Shown here: one piece after another, positions 35,068 to 43,980 of the stretch
Numbering within the stretch: the first letter of the stretch is position 1
How the letters are laid out: every line of letters starts with the position of its first letter
Assembly: GCA_037138755.1 (NCBI GenBank)
Contig: JBAXHT010000001.1
Location: 1,459,805-1,523,804 of the forward strand
Direction: 5' to 3'
Length of the DNA stretch: 64,000 nt
Source: Armatimonadota bacterium
Lineage (GTDB): Bacteria > Armatimonadota > Fimbriimonadia > Fimbriimonadales > Fimbriimonadaceae
Position numbers and translations under genes: made by a program
Notes under the pieces: generated by a model
Seen by the model: only the letters and a program-made list of their open reading frames with translations
Told to the model about the DNA's origin: nothing
Database searches by the model: none

Positions 35068-35988
35068 TTACTCGGCGTTCGGGTGGTCCATCTTCTCGAT
35101 GCGGACTTTTATGATTCGCTTCCCGTCGGTTTCGGTGACGGTGAACTGATAAGTCCCATCATCAATCCATTCACCTTGCTTGGGTTGTCGTCCAAACAAG
35201 CCGAAAATGTAGCCTCCGATTGTGTCGAAGTCCTCGCTCTCAAAGTTTGATCCGATCTCTTCGTTCACGTCGTCGACGTGCGTCTTGCCTTCCACAATGA
35301 AGCCGTTTAGAGTTTCGGACACGGTCGGGTCTTCGTTGTCGTACTCGTCTTGAATTTCACCGACGAGCTCTTCGATGATGTCCTCAATCGTGACAATTCC
35401 TGAGGTTCCACCGTACTCGTCTTTCACAACGGCAAGCTGAGTTCGGAAGTGCCGCATATCCGCAAGGAGGTCGTGAATCGACTTGTTCTCAGTGACGTAA
35501 AGCGCAGGGCGCATGAGTGAACGGAGGTTCACTGGCTTCCCGCGCAGCATCGTCACTAGCAAATCCTTGGCGTGGATGATCCCGACGATTTCGTCGTCGG
35601 TTCCTTCAAACATCGGGATTCGCGAGTGGCCCGAGGTCTGGATCAGCTCGACCAAGTCGTACGGGTTGATGTCAATACTTGCGGAATCAACATCAATCCT
35701 CGGAGTCATTACCTCCCGAGCGATCGTCTCTTTGAACTCAAAGACCGAGTGAATCAACTCTGTCTCTTCTTCCTCAAACTCGCCGGATTCTCCGCCCGAT
35801 TCTACTAGAGACCGAATCTCTGTCTCCATCGTATTGGATCGCCGAAGAGAAACTCCGCCGCCCGCCGCACGAGCGAATACCTGGGCGATTGTGACAAAAA
35901 TTCCGGCAATCGTGAACAGGAAGGGACGGAGAATGCGGCGCAAACCGCTCTCAGGAGCTTTGTCGCCGTTTGATGATTGATCGATCAT
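35068..35988 (-). CDS. corC: CorC/HlyC-like CBS-domain protein
   Basis: The protein has 306 residues. One membrane helix lies near the N-terminus (FLFTIAGIFVTIAQVF), then REVMTPRIDVDSASI and a tandem CBS pair (about 95-215), and a C-terminal CorC_HlyC domain (DVNEEIGSNFESEDFDTIGG). The DUF21 membrane domain of full-length CNNM-type transporters is absent, so it resembles E. coli CorC/YbeX. CorC is linked to magnesium homeostasis and often lies next to ybeY, as here, with one gene between. Confidence 0.85.
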   Translation of the reverse strand: MIDQSSNGDKAPESGLRRILRPFLFTIAGIFVTIAQVFARAAGGGVSLRRSNTMETEIRSLVESGGESGEFEEEETELIHSVFEFKETIAREVMTPRIDVDSASIDINPYDLVELIQTSGHSRIPMFEGTDDEIVGIIHAKDLLVTMLRGKPVNLRSLMRPALYVTENKSIHDLLADMRHFRTQLAVVKDEYGGTSGIVTIEDIIEELVGEIQDEYDNEDPTVSETLNGFIVEGKTHVDDVNEEIGSNFESEDFDTIGGYIFGLFGRQPKQGEWIDDGTYQFTVTETDGKRIIKVRIEKMDHPNAE

Positions 35989-36027
35989 GGATGTCGTTTA
36001 CTACTTAACTGTATCACGTTGACTCAC

Positions 36028-36741
36028 TTATTTGGGGAGCGTTGCGTAAAGGAGGAGGCCAACTCCGGTGCCAACGGCGGCTCCCAAAACAAGCTCGCTG
36101 ATGGTGTGAAATTTTGCTTCGTACCGACTCTGCGCGATCACTGCGGCGAGAGTGAGTGCAATTGCGGCAACAACCGCATTGGTTGTGAGCAGTACGGCCC
36201 AGGTGGCAAAGAAGAAGCCCAGTGCAGCATGCCCTGAGACGAGTCCACCCTGAAGAACTTGCCCTCGCTTTCCGAGACCCTTACCGATGACGACTGCGAT
36301 GATACAGAGGAATACCCCGATGATGATTCGGGGGATAACTCCGATCTCTGGAGCCTCTGCACCAAGAGAGACTTTGAGGGTTTCCCAGCGATTCTCACCC
36401 AAAACGAGTAAAGATCCGACAACAATCGCGATGATCGTGGTGATCAATACCGCACCCGCGGCGATGTCCTTTGCGAACTTCGCCATAGGGTTATAGTTAG
36501 GACTGACGAGATCGACAACGGCCTCGATGGCAGAGTTGAACATCTCGGCGACGACGACCAGCGAGATCGTAAACAGCAAGACAAGCATCTCGCGAAGCGG
36601 AAGGTTCACGAAGATACCGAGGAGGATAACGATAAACACGACGTAGAGGTGAAACCTCATGTGCCGCTGAGTTTTGAAGGTGAAAACGATCCCGCGAATC
36701 GCCACGCGGAACGGCTCAAAAACGTTTCTTCGTTCGCTCAT
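36028..36741 (-). CDS. Fusion: undecaprenol/diacylglycerol kinase (DgkA) + PAP2-type phosphatase
   Basis: The protein has 237 residues. Residues 1-115 match prokaryotic DgkA/UdpK: three helices with VAEMFNSAIEAVVDLV and AKFAKDIAAGAVLI. Residues about 130-237 match PAP2 phosphatase: GLVSGHAALGFFFA (SGH), then IAQSRYEAKFHTISELVLG (R-x5-H-x3-E). The kinase phosphorylates undecaprenol, the phosphatase removes phosphate from its pyrophosphate; together they would recycle the cell-wall lipid carrier. ATG 36741 overlaps the ybeY stop by four bases. A longer start would fall inside ybeY. Confidence 0.82.
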   Translation of the reverse strand: MSERRNVFEPFRVAIRGIVFTFKTQRHMRFHLYVVFIVILLGIFVNLPLREMLVLLFTISLVVVAEMFNSAIEAVVDLVSPNYNPMAKFAKDIAAGAVLITTIIAIVVGSLLVLGENRWETLKVSLGAEAPEIGVIPRIIIGVFLCIIAVVIGKGLGKRGQVLQGGLVSGHAALGFFFATWAVLLTTNAVVAAIALTLAAVIAQSRYEAKFHTISELVLGAAVGTGVGLLLYATLPK

Positions 36742-37202
36742 TCCTCTTCCTGATGGAGTACAGACGTCCAAAAGGCGTCAATCGGCGTCCCGATCATCTC
36801 GCCAATCTCGTTCATTCGAGTTTGCATTCTCAGTTTGTCTTCGTCTTGTACGTCATCATAGCCCTTAAGGTGAAGCACTCCATGGACGATCAATGCGATG
36901 AGTTCTTGTTCAAGTCCGACTCCCCTTGCAGAGGCCTGTCGCTGTGCGTAGGGCAATGAAATTGCAATGTCGCCGAGTGGGAACGGATGGTTTTGTCCGG
37001 AGGGAAAGGTGAGAACGTCGGTCGTGGCGTCAATGCCTCGAAACCTTTGATTTAGTTCTTGCACTTGCTGATCTGTAGTCACTAGGACGTGTACTGATTG
37101 GGAAATCTCTTCGATGCCACATACCTTCTCCAGAGCGAGCTGAAGCTTTGAAAGCTCCAGTTCTGACTCGGTTGCATTCTCAACTGAAAAGGGGAATCCC
37201 AT
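36738..37202 (-). CDS. ybeY: Endoribonuclease YbeY
   Basis: The protein has 154 residues. The catalytic region is LIVHGVLHLKGYDDVQDEDKLRM: canonical YbeY reads H-x3-H-x5-H and here the third His is Asp. TTDVLTFPSG and LGDIAISLPYAQRQA are family hallmarks. YbeY matures 16S rRNA 3' ends and takes part in ribosome quality control with a zinc ion held by three His. Its place after rpsU and before dgk is common in bacteria. A hairpin lies just before its ATG. Confidence 0.9.
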   Translation of the reverse strand: MGFPFSVENATESELELSKLQLALEKVCGIEEISQSVHVLVTTDQQVQELNQRFRGIDATTDVLTFPSGQNHPFPLGDIAISLPYAQRQASARGVGLEQELIALIVHGVLHLKGYDDVQDEDKLRMQTRMNEIGEMIGTPIDAFWTSVLHQEEE

Positions 37203-37212
37203 ACATGCAAAT

Positions 37213-37237
37213 GGGGAGTTCCATAACAGAACTCCCC
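37213..37237. other. Hairpin between rpsU and ybeY
   Basis: GGGGAGTT and AACTCCCC form a perfect 8-bp stem around a nine-base loop, 11 bases before the ybeY start on the minus strand. No T run follows in either direction, so a terminator is unlikely; an RNA-processing or translation-control element is possible. Confidence 0.55.
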
Positions 37238-37255
37238 AAAAACTTCATTGACCGA

Positions 37256-37426
37256 TTATCGCTGTGAAACGCGTCGACGAGCTTGTCGTCGTCGCTTCTC
37301 GCTTGGCTTTTCGTATGCGCTGTGCTCCTTCAGTTCTCGCAGAACTCCGGCTTGCTGGAGCTTCATGTTGAACTTCTTGAGTGCGCTGTCGATGGATTCG
37401 TTGGGTTGAACTGTAATGTAAACCAT
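37256..37426 (-). CDS. rpsU: 30S ribosomal protein S21
   Basis: ATG 37426 opens a 56-residue frame: MVYITVQPNESIDSALKKFN, then QQAGVLRELKEHSAYEKPSE and a basic tail KRRRQARRRVSQR. This is a typical S21, needed for translation initiation at the small subunit. It heads the rpsU-ybeY-dgk-corC group. An overlapping longer frame on the same strand (start 37451) is a shadow. Confidence 0.95.
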   Translation of the reverse strand: MVYITVQPNESIDSALKKFNMKLQQAGVLRELKEHSAYEKPSEKRRRQARRRVSQR

Positions 37427-37457
37427 AGGTTATAGGGAAAGGATACCGCAAAACGAA

Positions 37458-37485
37458 ACGACCGAGTCGGTACCGACTCGGTCGT
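37458..37485 (-). terminator. Rho-independent terminator of the pilus operon (leftward)
   Basis: ACGACCGAGTCGGT-ACCGACTCGGTCGT is a perfect 28-base palindrome followed on the minus strand by TTCGTTTTG. It ends the pilus transcript before rpsU. Confidence 0.85.
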
Positions 37486-37510
37486 AACTTCGCTCAAAGA
37501 ATGATTTGGA

Positions 37511-37933
37511 TTACCAAGTTGTGTAGCCTGTGATGCCCGACCTTACGTTTCCGAGTCCAGACAGGGTTGTGGTGTAGGTGAAATCGCTGGTGCCATCAAA
37601 ATCCTTTGGGACCGCTTGAAGGTATGGACCTCTCCAGTCGGCTGCCGTCAAAGCGACCAACGTTGCTGTCGAATCGTAGCCCTGCGTTGGTGCGGTTGTA
37701 ACTGCCAAAGAAGCGAGATCCTTAGGGAATAGTCCTGTATCCGCTCTGAAAAGCTCAACTGCATTACGGGCTAGCTTTAGGTTACTTCGGAGCGCCGACT
37801 CCTTGCTTCGGGTCGTCGAGTTCGAGAACTTCGGAATCGCGATTGCAGCAAGCACGGCGATGATGATGATGACGATGAGCAGTTCCACAAGTGTGAAAGC
37901 GTTTCGGCGATTTCGGAGCGAAGGTTGTCGCAT
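37511..37933 (-). CDS. Major pilin/pseudopilin, GspG-like
   Basis: The protein has 140 residues from ATG 37933, which has a strong ribosome site (AGAGGAAAT). The signal RNRRNA is followed by FTLVELLIVIIIIAVLAAIAIP; Ala stands at -1 and Glu at +5. The mature part resembles the GspG class: ARNAVELFRADTGLFPKDLASL and WRGPYLQAVPKD. In a pilus operon it is likely the main fibre subunit. A start at 37948 would add five residues. Confidence 0.88.
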   Translation of the reverse strand: MRQPSLRNRRNAFTLVELLIVIIIIAVLAAIAIPKFSNSTTRSKESALRSNLKLARNAVELFRADTGLFPKDLASLAVTTAPTQGYDSTATLVALTAADWRGPYLQAVPKDFDGTSDFTYTTTLSGLGNVRSGITGYTTW

Positions 37934-37993
37934 ATTTCCTCTCTTCAATGTTTATTGGTTTACTAGGGTCAATTCTTTAGAACTTTGAGTGAA

Positions 37994-39220
37994 TTATCGA
38001 ATGTTTTCGACCGCACTGTAGATCGGACCGATGATCGACATCGTGATCGAGCCAACGATGAGTCCCATCCCGACGATCATCAGCGGCTCAATGATGCTAA
38101 CAAGTGCCTTTAGACGGCCGTCTACCTCAGTCTCCATGGATTTGCAGACGGTGGAGAGTAGTTGCGGCAAGCGCCCCGTTCGTTCCCCCACCGAGATCAG
38201 TTGGATGACTTGCTTCGGAAAAATACTGTGTTTGCCAAGTGCCTCCGACATTGAGCTCCCGCGCTCGATGTCGTCCTTTGCTGTGAACAGAGCTTTTTCG
38301 AGTTGTGTGTGACCCGCAACTCGAGCTCCCGCTTCAATCGCTGCGAGCAGGGGAACGTTTGAAGCCACAAGCGTGGAGATGGATTGTAACGAGCGAGCAA
38401 GCGCGAGCCGTTTCATAAGATCGCCCAAGAGTGGCAAACGTGCGGCCACTCCTGAGAGCACCTTTTGAGAGATTGGGTTTCTCAGGGCAATCGTCAGACC
38501 GACGATGAACGCGACTAGCCCTACCGCTGATACGATCGGCTGACTTCGGATAAAATCGCCCGACTTGAGCATCACTTGGGTAGTCAGCGGAAGCTCTGCT
38601 TTCATTTGTTTGAACACCACCGCAAACCGAGGCATAACGAATATGATCAGAACTAGAATCGTGCAGCTCGAAACTCCCAGCATGACGCTTGGATAGAGCA
38701 TCGCGTTCATGATCTTTCGTTTGAGATCCGCGGCGCGTTCCATGTAGGCCGCACCGTTATCAAGGGCTTGATCTAGTCGCCCGCCCGCCTCAGCAACTCG
38801 AATCATGTCGACGATGATCGCGGGAAACATGTTGGGAGCGAGCCTCAAAGCTCCCGAAATCCCTTGCCCACTAACAACACCGTCTTTGACCAGACGCATC
38901 GTTGCTTCAATTTTTGGAGTGCGAGCACTGCTGATCACGGCATCAATCGCCTCGATGAAAGGAACCCCCGTTTCTGCCATAACGGCAAGGTTGCGAAGAA
39001 TTCCGGCGGCGTCTTGGGGAGAGATCTTTGATCGAGCGGCTTCCGGTAGAGCTGTACTCTGTTCCGTCTTTTGCGCTTTTGCGCCATCGGGGCGCAAAGC
39101 GATGACGCTAATGTCTTGTTTAGAAAGACGATTTTCCGCATCCTCCATCGAGGATGCAGAGATGGCACCTTCGACACGAGTGCCTTTGCCGTCGATCCCC
39201 TTGTAGGCGTAGGAGACCAT
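37994..39220 (-). CDS. pilC: Type IV pilus/type II secretion inner-membrane platform protein PilC/GspF
   Basis: The protein has 408 residues. Two T2SF domains are seen: about 70-190 (LRNLAVMAETGVPFIEAID, GRLDQALDNGAAYMERA) and about 270-400 (SLQSISTLVASNVPLLAAIE, LISVGERTGRLPQLLS). Three membrane segments are present (VMLGVSSCTILVLIIFVMPRF; VSAVGLVAFIVGLTIAL; LMIVGMGLIVGSITMSII). PilC transmits work from the PilB ATPase to the fibre. It overlaps the pilB stop (TAATG). Confidence 0.92.
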   Translation of the reverse strand: MVSYAYKGIDGKGTRVEGAISASSMEDAENRLSKQDISVIALRPDGAKAQKTEQSTALPEAARSKISPQDAAGILRNLAVMAETGVPFIEAIDAVISSARTPKIEATMRLVKDGVVSGQGISGALRLAPNMFPAIIVDMIRVAEAGGRLDQALDNGAAYMERAADLKRKIMNAMLYPSVMLGVSSCTILVLIIFVMPRFAVVFKQMKAELPLTTQVMLKSGDFIRSQPIVSAVGLVAFIVGLTIALRNPISQKVLSGVAARLPLLGDLMKRLALARSLQSISTLVASNVPLLAAIEAGARVAGHTQLEKALFTAKDDIERGSSMSEALGKHSIFPKQVIQLISVGERTGRLPQLLSTVCKSMETEVDGRLKALVSIIEPLMIVGMGLIVGSITMSIIGPIYSAVENIR

Positions 39221-40932
39221 TAGCCTTGCTCCGCAGTGACACGCACGACTTCCTCAATTGTTGTTCGGCCTTCCAATACTTTGTCAGAAGCGTCTTGCCG
39301 AAGCGTCAGCATTCCGTTATTGATCGCAGTCTGCTGAATTTCGCTGGCATTCTTGCCAGCCAAGATCATTCGTCGAAGTTCCGAAGTCATTTCAAGAACT
39401 TCATAGACTCCCATTCGACCTCGATAACCAGTCTTCGAGCAGTGCTCACAGCCCTTTCCTCTTACAAATGTAGAAGCTGGATCGAGTCCGAGCCGACGGA
39501 TGTTCTCCGGATCTGGTTTGTACTCTTCGAGGCACTTTGGACAGTTAACGCGAACCAGACGTTGGGCGACCGAGCATGAAACTGAGCCCCCAAGCAGGAA
39601 GGGTTCGATACCCATATCAACGAGTCGAGTGATCGCGGAAGACGCGTCGTTGGCGTGGAGCGAGCTCAACACAAGGTGCCCAGTCAAAGCCGCCTCGGTT
39701 GCGATCGAGGCCGTTTCTTGGTCTCGAATTTCACCAACCAGAATGACGTCAGGGTCTTGGCGCAGCATCGAACGAAGGCCCGTCGCAAAGGTGATTCCAG
39801 CTCTTGGATTAACGTTGGCCTGAGTGATTCCGTCAAGCTGGTACTCAACTGGGTCCTCAATCGTGATGATGTTTCGATAGATCGCATTCAGGTAGTGCAG
39901 GCCCGCGTAAAGCGTGGTGGTTTTTCCGGACCCGGTAGGGCCGGTGACCAGAATCATGCCCTGAGGCTCTTGAAGCCTGGATGTCAGTGTCTTGAATCCA
40001 GATGCGTGCATGCCAAGCTTCTGAATGTCGATCATGGCCGCGTTTTTATCGAGAATTCGGATAACGATCGTCTCTCCGAAGACGCTTGGATAGGTCGACA
40101 CGCGGAAGTCAAACTCACCTTGTGGGGCGACAAGAGTACAACGACCATCCTGTGGAGCGCGTCGCTCAGCAATGTCGAGTCCCGCCATCAGCTTGATGCG
40201 CGAAGTAAGAGGCATCTGAAGGTCTTTTGGAACCACCATGACTTCTTGAAGGAGACCATCGATACGAACGCGGACGCGCACCCGCCGTTGGTGAGGCTCA
40301 ATGTGAATGTCCGAAGATCGCATCGCGATAGCACGGATCAGGACGGCGTTCACCAACTTGACGACGGGAGCACCTTCGCCAACTTCGCGAAGCTCGACGA
40401 CATTGGTTGTGCTCTGGTCGTCATCTTCTTGCGACTGAAGAGTGAGCGAGTCGGTATCAACGCCTCGCACTGCTTCGCCAACAATCTCACCCAGATCGTC
40501 GTACGCACCGAATGTTCGGAAGATCGCGTCGCGGACGTCCGTCTCGGTCGCCAACAGTGGGTCGATGTCACGCCCGGTTAGGTTCGAAAGCTCATCAAGG
40601 GCAGTGAGATCCAGCGGATCAACCATCGCCATCGTCGCCGAAATGTCAGTGACCTCTATAGGCACGGCCAACAGCCGAACCGCTACGGAGTGGGGAATGA
40701 TCTTGGCCTGATCAAAATCGAGGTCGGTCTTTGCTAAGTCAACAAACGGCACGCCCATCTGGAGGCCAACTGCCGCCAGATTCTGCTTTTCAGAGATCCT
40801 CTTGAGTCGAACAAGAAGATCACCAACCGACTCACGAGTATCCTCGCGTTTAGCGAGGATCTCCATGAGTTCCGCGCGAGAAATCAGTCCTTCTTCGACA
40901 AAAATCTCGCTTAGTGGGCGATCAATGTTCAT
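39220..40932 (-). CDS. pilB: Type IV pilus assembly ATPase PilB/GspE
   Basis: The protein has 570 residues. N-terminal MshEN-like domain (about 1-150), then the motor: GPTGSGKTTTLYAGLHYL (Walker A), IITIEDPVEYQLDGITQ (Asp box), DPDVILVGEIRDQETA (Walker B) and LSSLHANDASSAITR (His box). A zinc Cys4 set CPKC...CEHC near residues 450-510 is complete. It powers fibre extension. No retraction ATPase PilT is found in the window. It overlaps pilQ by four bases. Confidence 0.95.
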   Translation of the reverse strand: MNIDRPLSEIFVEEGLISRAELMEILAKREDTRESVGDLLVRLKRISEKQNLAAVGLQMGVPFVDLAKTDLDFDQAKIIPHSVAVRLLAVPIEVTDISATMAMVDPLDLTALDELSNLTGRDIDPLLATETDVRDAIFRTFGAYDDLGEIVGEAVRGVDTDSLTLQSQEDDDQSTTNVVELREVGEGAPVVKLVNAVLIRAIAMRSSDIHIEPHQRRVRVRVRIDGLLQEVMVVPKDLQMPLTSRIKLMAGLDIAERRAPQDGRCTLVAPQGEFDFRVSTYPSVFGETIVIRILDKNAAMIDIQKLGMHASGFKTLTSRLQEPQGMILVTGPTGSGKTTTLYAGLHYLNAIYRNIITIEDPVEYQLDGITQANVNPRAGITFATGLRSMLRQDPDVILVGEIRDQETASIATEAALTGHLVLSSLHANDASSAITRLVDMGIEPFLLGGSVSCSVAQRLVRVNCPKCLEEYKPDPENIRRLGLDPASTFVRGKGCEHCSKTGYRGRMGVYEVLEMTSELRRMILAGKNASEIQQTAINNGMLTLRQDASDKVLEGRTTIEEVVRVTAEQG

Positions 40933-42758
40933 TGTTTGATGATGTTGGGCGTGATGCTGATGATGAGCTGAGACTTTCTCTTCTCAATCCGACGACTTTT
41001 GAACAGCTCGCCAAAGAACGGAATGTTGCTCAAAACGGGCAACCGCTGGTAGTTCTTGATGTCTTCCTCTTTCACGAGTCCGCCGATGACCATCGTGTCA
41101 CCGTCTCGCATGGTGAGTCGGTTCTCACTGCTTCGTGTCGCGAGCTGCGGGTAAGTACCGCCGTTCACATTGAGAAACTCTATGATCGAAGAGACTTCCG
41201 GCCGGACGGCCAGGGTGATGCTGCCGTCAGCGGCGATCTGTGCGCTCACATCAAGTTGAATTCCAATCTTGAGCTCCTGCACCGAAAATACAGGTTGGCC
41301 ATTTGCGTTAAAGCTCGCAACGATCGGGAACTGCCGTTTCTCTCCGATCAGGATCGAAGACGACTCACCATCCATAACATTGATATTTGGACTTGAAAGC
41401 AGACGAGCCTTGTCCTTTTGCTCAAGTGCCTTCAGTGTGGCCGCAAAAGAGACTCCGGTTCGCTGGAACGTCCCGAAGTTTGGCGAGGAGTTCGTCACCT
41501 CAGAAACGTTGAACTGACCAGGAACCCATTGGATGCCTTGTTCGTTCAAAACGGAATCGGAAACGTCATGGATCGTGACCGTAATCTGAACTTGTCGTCT
41601 TGCGATATCAGTTGCGCTAATAATGGCTTCCAACTGGGCAACTGCTTTAGCCGGGCCGCTGATAAGAATGGTTCTAGAGTTATCTGCAGCTTGATCGACA
41701 GGAGCAACTGGGGCCCCGCCCCCAGCAGCCGCCACAACGTTGAGTCGAGGGACTAGCGAATTCGGCATTGCAACAAGAGAAACACCGAGCTTTGATACTG
41801 CATCTTTCAGTGCGTTGACCAGCGTTGTGGCCCCAAGGTATTTCAACGCCACGACCTTGAAAACGTCGTCAGCTTTAGGCGTCGGTTCGGGATTCGTAGT
41901 CGTTGTATTCCCCGGAGCCGTCGGTGTCGCTGTCTTTGTTGGCGTCTCTGACGCATACTCCTCGGGGTACGCCGCTCGAAGAACTGCATCCTCTGCCATC
42001 ACAAGCGTGTTTCGAACCTTTAGAGTTCGAACGCCTGCCAACGCTGAAATGTGCTTCATTGCTTCGCTCAGTGGCATATCTTTGATGTTCAAAGTCACCT
42101 TCTGGTCGGCCTTTGAGATCAGCACGATATTGATGCCGGTCTGTTTGCTGAGCAGTCCAACGACAGTTTCCAACGGGGTAGCCGATAGCGCAACCGAGAC
42201 TCGCTTCTCCATCGGAGCCGCTGGCTGAGGCTCAAAAAACTTGTTTGCTGCGCCGGCGGGCTGACTAGGATTCTGAACGTGAGGCACTTTTGGCGCCACG
42301 GCGTTAGTGAGATCAAGACGCACCTCTGATACTTGGCTTCCGATTGAGATGAGTTGTTCGGGTCCTTGGTCGCCTGGACGCAGCCCTCCCTGAGAAGTGG
42401 TTCCTGGCAGCGCTGGCGGTTGGCTCGTGGCGTTGATCGGGGCGGAGACTGGTCGATCCATCGGGCGAACCAGCGTTGCAGAACCGGGATCGCCTAGTTT
42501 GATCTTTACTTTGCCCTGAGCGAGCAGGGCTCGCGAGAGGGGTGTTCGCAGGCTCATTTGAATAGGACTGCTGAGCACTGACCCTCCAAACCCTTGCCTC
42601 AACAACATTTCGGAGATGCTAACGTTCAGTCGTTTGGGTCCAACACCACGGAAAGCTACTGTCGGAGCCGAAACAAGCTTGGTTGGGGCAACGTACAGCT
42701 TGCAGACTAATCCTGAGTTTGAGGTCAAAACAACGGCGAGTGCGAGGGTATCAATCAT
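40929..42758 (-). CDS. pilQ: Type IV pilus secretin PilQ
   Basis: The protein has 609 residues. N-terminal signal-like and AMIN-like stretches (about 1-190) lead to STN/N0-type (MEKRVSVALSATPLETVVGLL), a Thr/Pro-rich linker near 285-310, N1-like repeats, and a C-terminal secretin domain (about 390-609) with LLSSPNINVMDGESSSILIG and RLTMRDGDTMVIGGLVKEED split at the conserved VxGG. It forms the outer-membrane pore. The window therefore suggests a diderm cell. Confidence 0.92.
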   Translation of the reverse strand: MIDTLALAVVLTSNSGLVCKLYVAPTKLVSAPTVAFRGVGPKRLNVSISEMLLRQGFGGSVLSSPIQMSLRTPLSRALLAQGKVKIKLGDPGSATLVRPMDRPVSAPINATSQPPALPGTTSQGGLRPGDQGPEQLISIGSQVSEVRLDLTNAVAPKVPHVQNPSQPAGAANKFFEPQPAAPMEKRVSVALSATPLETVVGLLSKQTGINIVLISKADQKVTLNIKDMPLSEAMKHISALAGVRTLKVRNTLVMAEDAVLRAAYPEEYASETPTKTATPTAPGNTTTTNPEPTPKADDVFKVVALKYLGATTLVNALKDAVSKLGVSLVAMPNSLVPRLNVVAAAGGGAPVAPVDQAADNSRTILISGPAKAVAQLEAIISATDIARRQVQITVTIHDVSDSVLNEQGIQWVPGQFNVSEVTNSSPNFGTFQRTGVSFAATLKALEQKDKARLLSSPNINVMDGESSSILIGEKRQFPIVASFNANGQPVFSVQELKIGIQLDVSAQIAADGSITLAVRPEVSSIIEFLNVNGGTYPQLATRSSENRLTMRDGDTMVIGGLVKEEDIKNYQRLPVLSNIPFFGELFKSRRIEKRKSQLIISITPNIIKQ

Positions 42759-43426
42759 AGTTGGACCTCCCTTCCAATCCAGACCGACTTGCGTCGACCA
42801 CGGATAGAGAGAGTGAGTTTTTCAGAGGTCATCGCGATCACGCGAATCCCGTACGGCAATCCTTCGCCTTGGTCTGCGGTGTATTGGCTCTCGCCAATTC
42901 GGATGATTGCCACTGGATTTCCAGCGTCAACGAATCCTTCAAATCGAATCATAATCGGCTTTGGAGTGTCTGCATTTTCAGGTGCTTCGCCTCCGCCGGC
43001 GGGCAGTTCTCCCGTGGCGGGCAAACCTGGATGGTTTTCAGAAGTCGGATCCAGGGGAGTGGTTTCTCGTTCCGCTTGAGATCCCTTTCGACCAGCCTTT
43101 GGGAGCGATGCAGGCGGCTTCTTATCACCAACAGTTGCAATCGGCTTCTTGGGTTCAAGCTTTCCGAAGGGTGTCTTGTCAATCTTGGGAGGAAGGTCGC
43201 TTTCGATCTCCTCAGATTCGCCAGGCTCGGTTGCAGGGAGTTTCTCGGACGAAGGTTTGGTCGTGGTTACAGCTGGGTCGGGTGACTTTTCCTTTATCTC
43301 AACGGGCGCAGGAGCGGGAGTTGATCCGCTTGCAAACGTCGAGAACAGGCTCGTACCGAGGAAGCCAATCGCGCCCACCGCGACGACTGCGAGAATTACT
43401 GCTTGCTTAGGGTTTCCGGTTTTCAA
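42755..43426 (-). CDS. pilP: PilP-like pilus assembly protein
   Basis: The protein has 223 residues. One N-terminal helix (AVILAVVAVGAIGFLGTSLF), a long Pro/Glu/Lys-rich periplasmic spacer (about 30-150), then a small domain: IMIRFEGFVDAGNPVAIIRI and LPYGIRVIAMTSEKLTLS, which reads like the HR/PilP-GspC beta-domain. It should link PilN-PilO to PilQ across the periplasm. Assigned partly by position between pilO and pilQ. Overlaps on both sides are four bases. Confidence 0.75.
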   Translation of the reverse strand: MKTGNPKQAVILAVVAVGAIGFLGTSLFSTFASGSTPAPAPVEIKEKSPDPAVTTTKPSSEKLPATEPGESEEIESDLPPKIDKTPFGKLEPKKPIATVGDKKPPASLPKAGRKGSQAERETTPLDPTSENHPGLPATGELPAGGGEAPENADTPKPIMIRFEGFVDAGNPVAIIRIGESQYTADQGEGLPYGIRVIAMTSEKLTLSIRGRRKSVWIGREVQL

Positions 43427-43980
43427 CTCTTGACCTCCATCTTCAGGACACGAAGGGTCACTTTTGCGTTCACTTCAGACTGCTTCGTACGACCTTCGTT
43501 GATGTCAATTGAATCAACTTCGACCGGATCAGGTGCCGAGCATAGTGTGCGGATCACTTCAAAAACTCCTGTGAACGTTCCGTCGAGCTGAAACTGAACA
43601 GTGACCTGAGTCCAGCCCTTGACCTCTGCGGTCGTGTAACGAGAGGCGTAGGGTTGTAAGTCGGGTGCAGTCTGGAACTCAACCAGCCGACAACCATTTA
43701 ACATCGCTGCCTCATCGATTACGGCCTGAATACGGCTCGCGCTCTTACGCTTCGGCATTCGGACCGTCAGCTTTTTGGACTGCTCAATCGTAGCTTCCAT
43801 GTTGGCGATGTCTTTTTCAAGACCGACGATCTGTGCCTTGGCTGTAGAAGCGTTGATCATTGAGGCGATCGCAGAACCAGATACAAACAAGCAAGAAGCG
43901 GAGAAGAAGGCCCCCACTCCGATTGTCCATCGGCGGATGGCGCGAGAGAGTTTGCCGGTCGCAATGGTTGTAGAAATCAC
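43423..43980 (-). CDS. pilO: PilO-like pilus assembly protein
   Basis: The protein has 185 residues. A single membrane helix (IGVGAFFSASCLFVSGSAIA) and a coiled coil (IVGLEKDIANMEATIEQSKKL) precede a ferredoxin-like fold (VTVQFQLDGTFTGVFEVIRTL). These are the PilO/GspM features. It binds PilN and PilP. Overlap with pilN is four bases. Confidence 0.8.
   Translation of the reverse strand: MISTTIATGKLSRAIRRWTIGVGAFFSASCLFVSGSAIASMINASTAKAQIVGLEKDIANMEATIEQSKKLTVRMPKRKSASRIQAVIDEAAMLNGCRLVEFQTAPDLQPYASRYTTAEVKGWTQVTVQFQLDGTFTGVFEVIRTLCSAPDPVEVDSIDINEGRTKQSEVNAKVTLRVLKMEVKS

Noticed and set aside
37245-37451. Leftward 68-residue frame overlapping rpsU
   Set aside because: The S21 sequence in the neighbouring frame is unmistakable; this one is its shadow.
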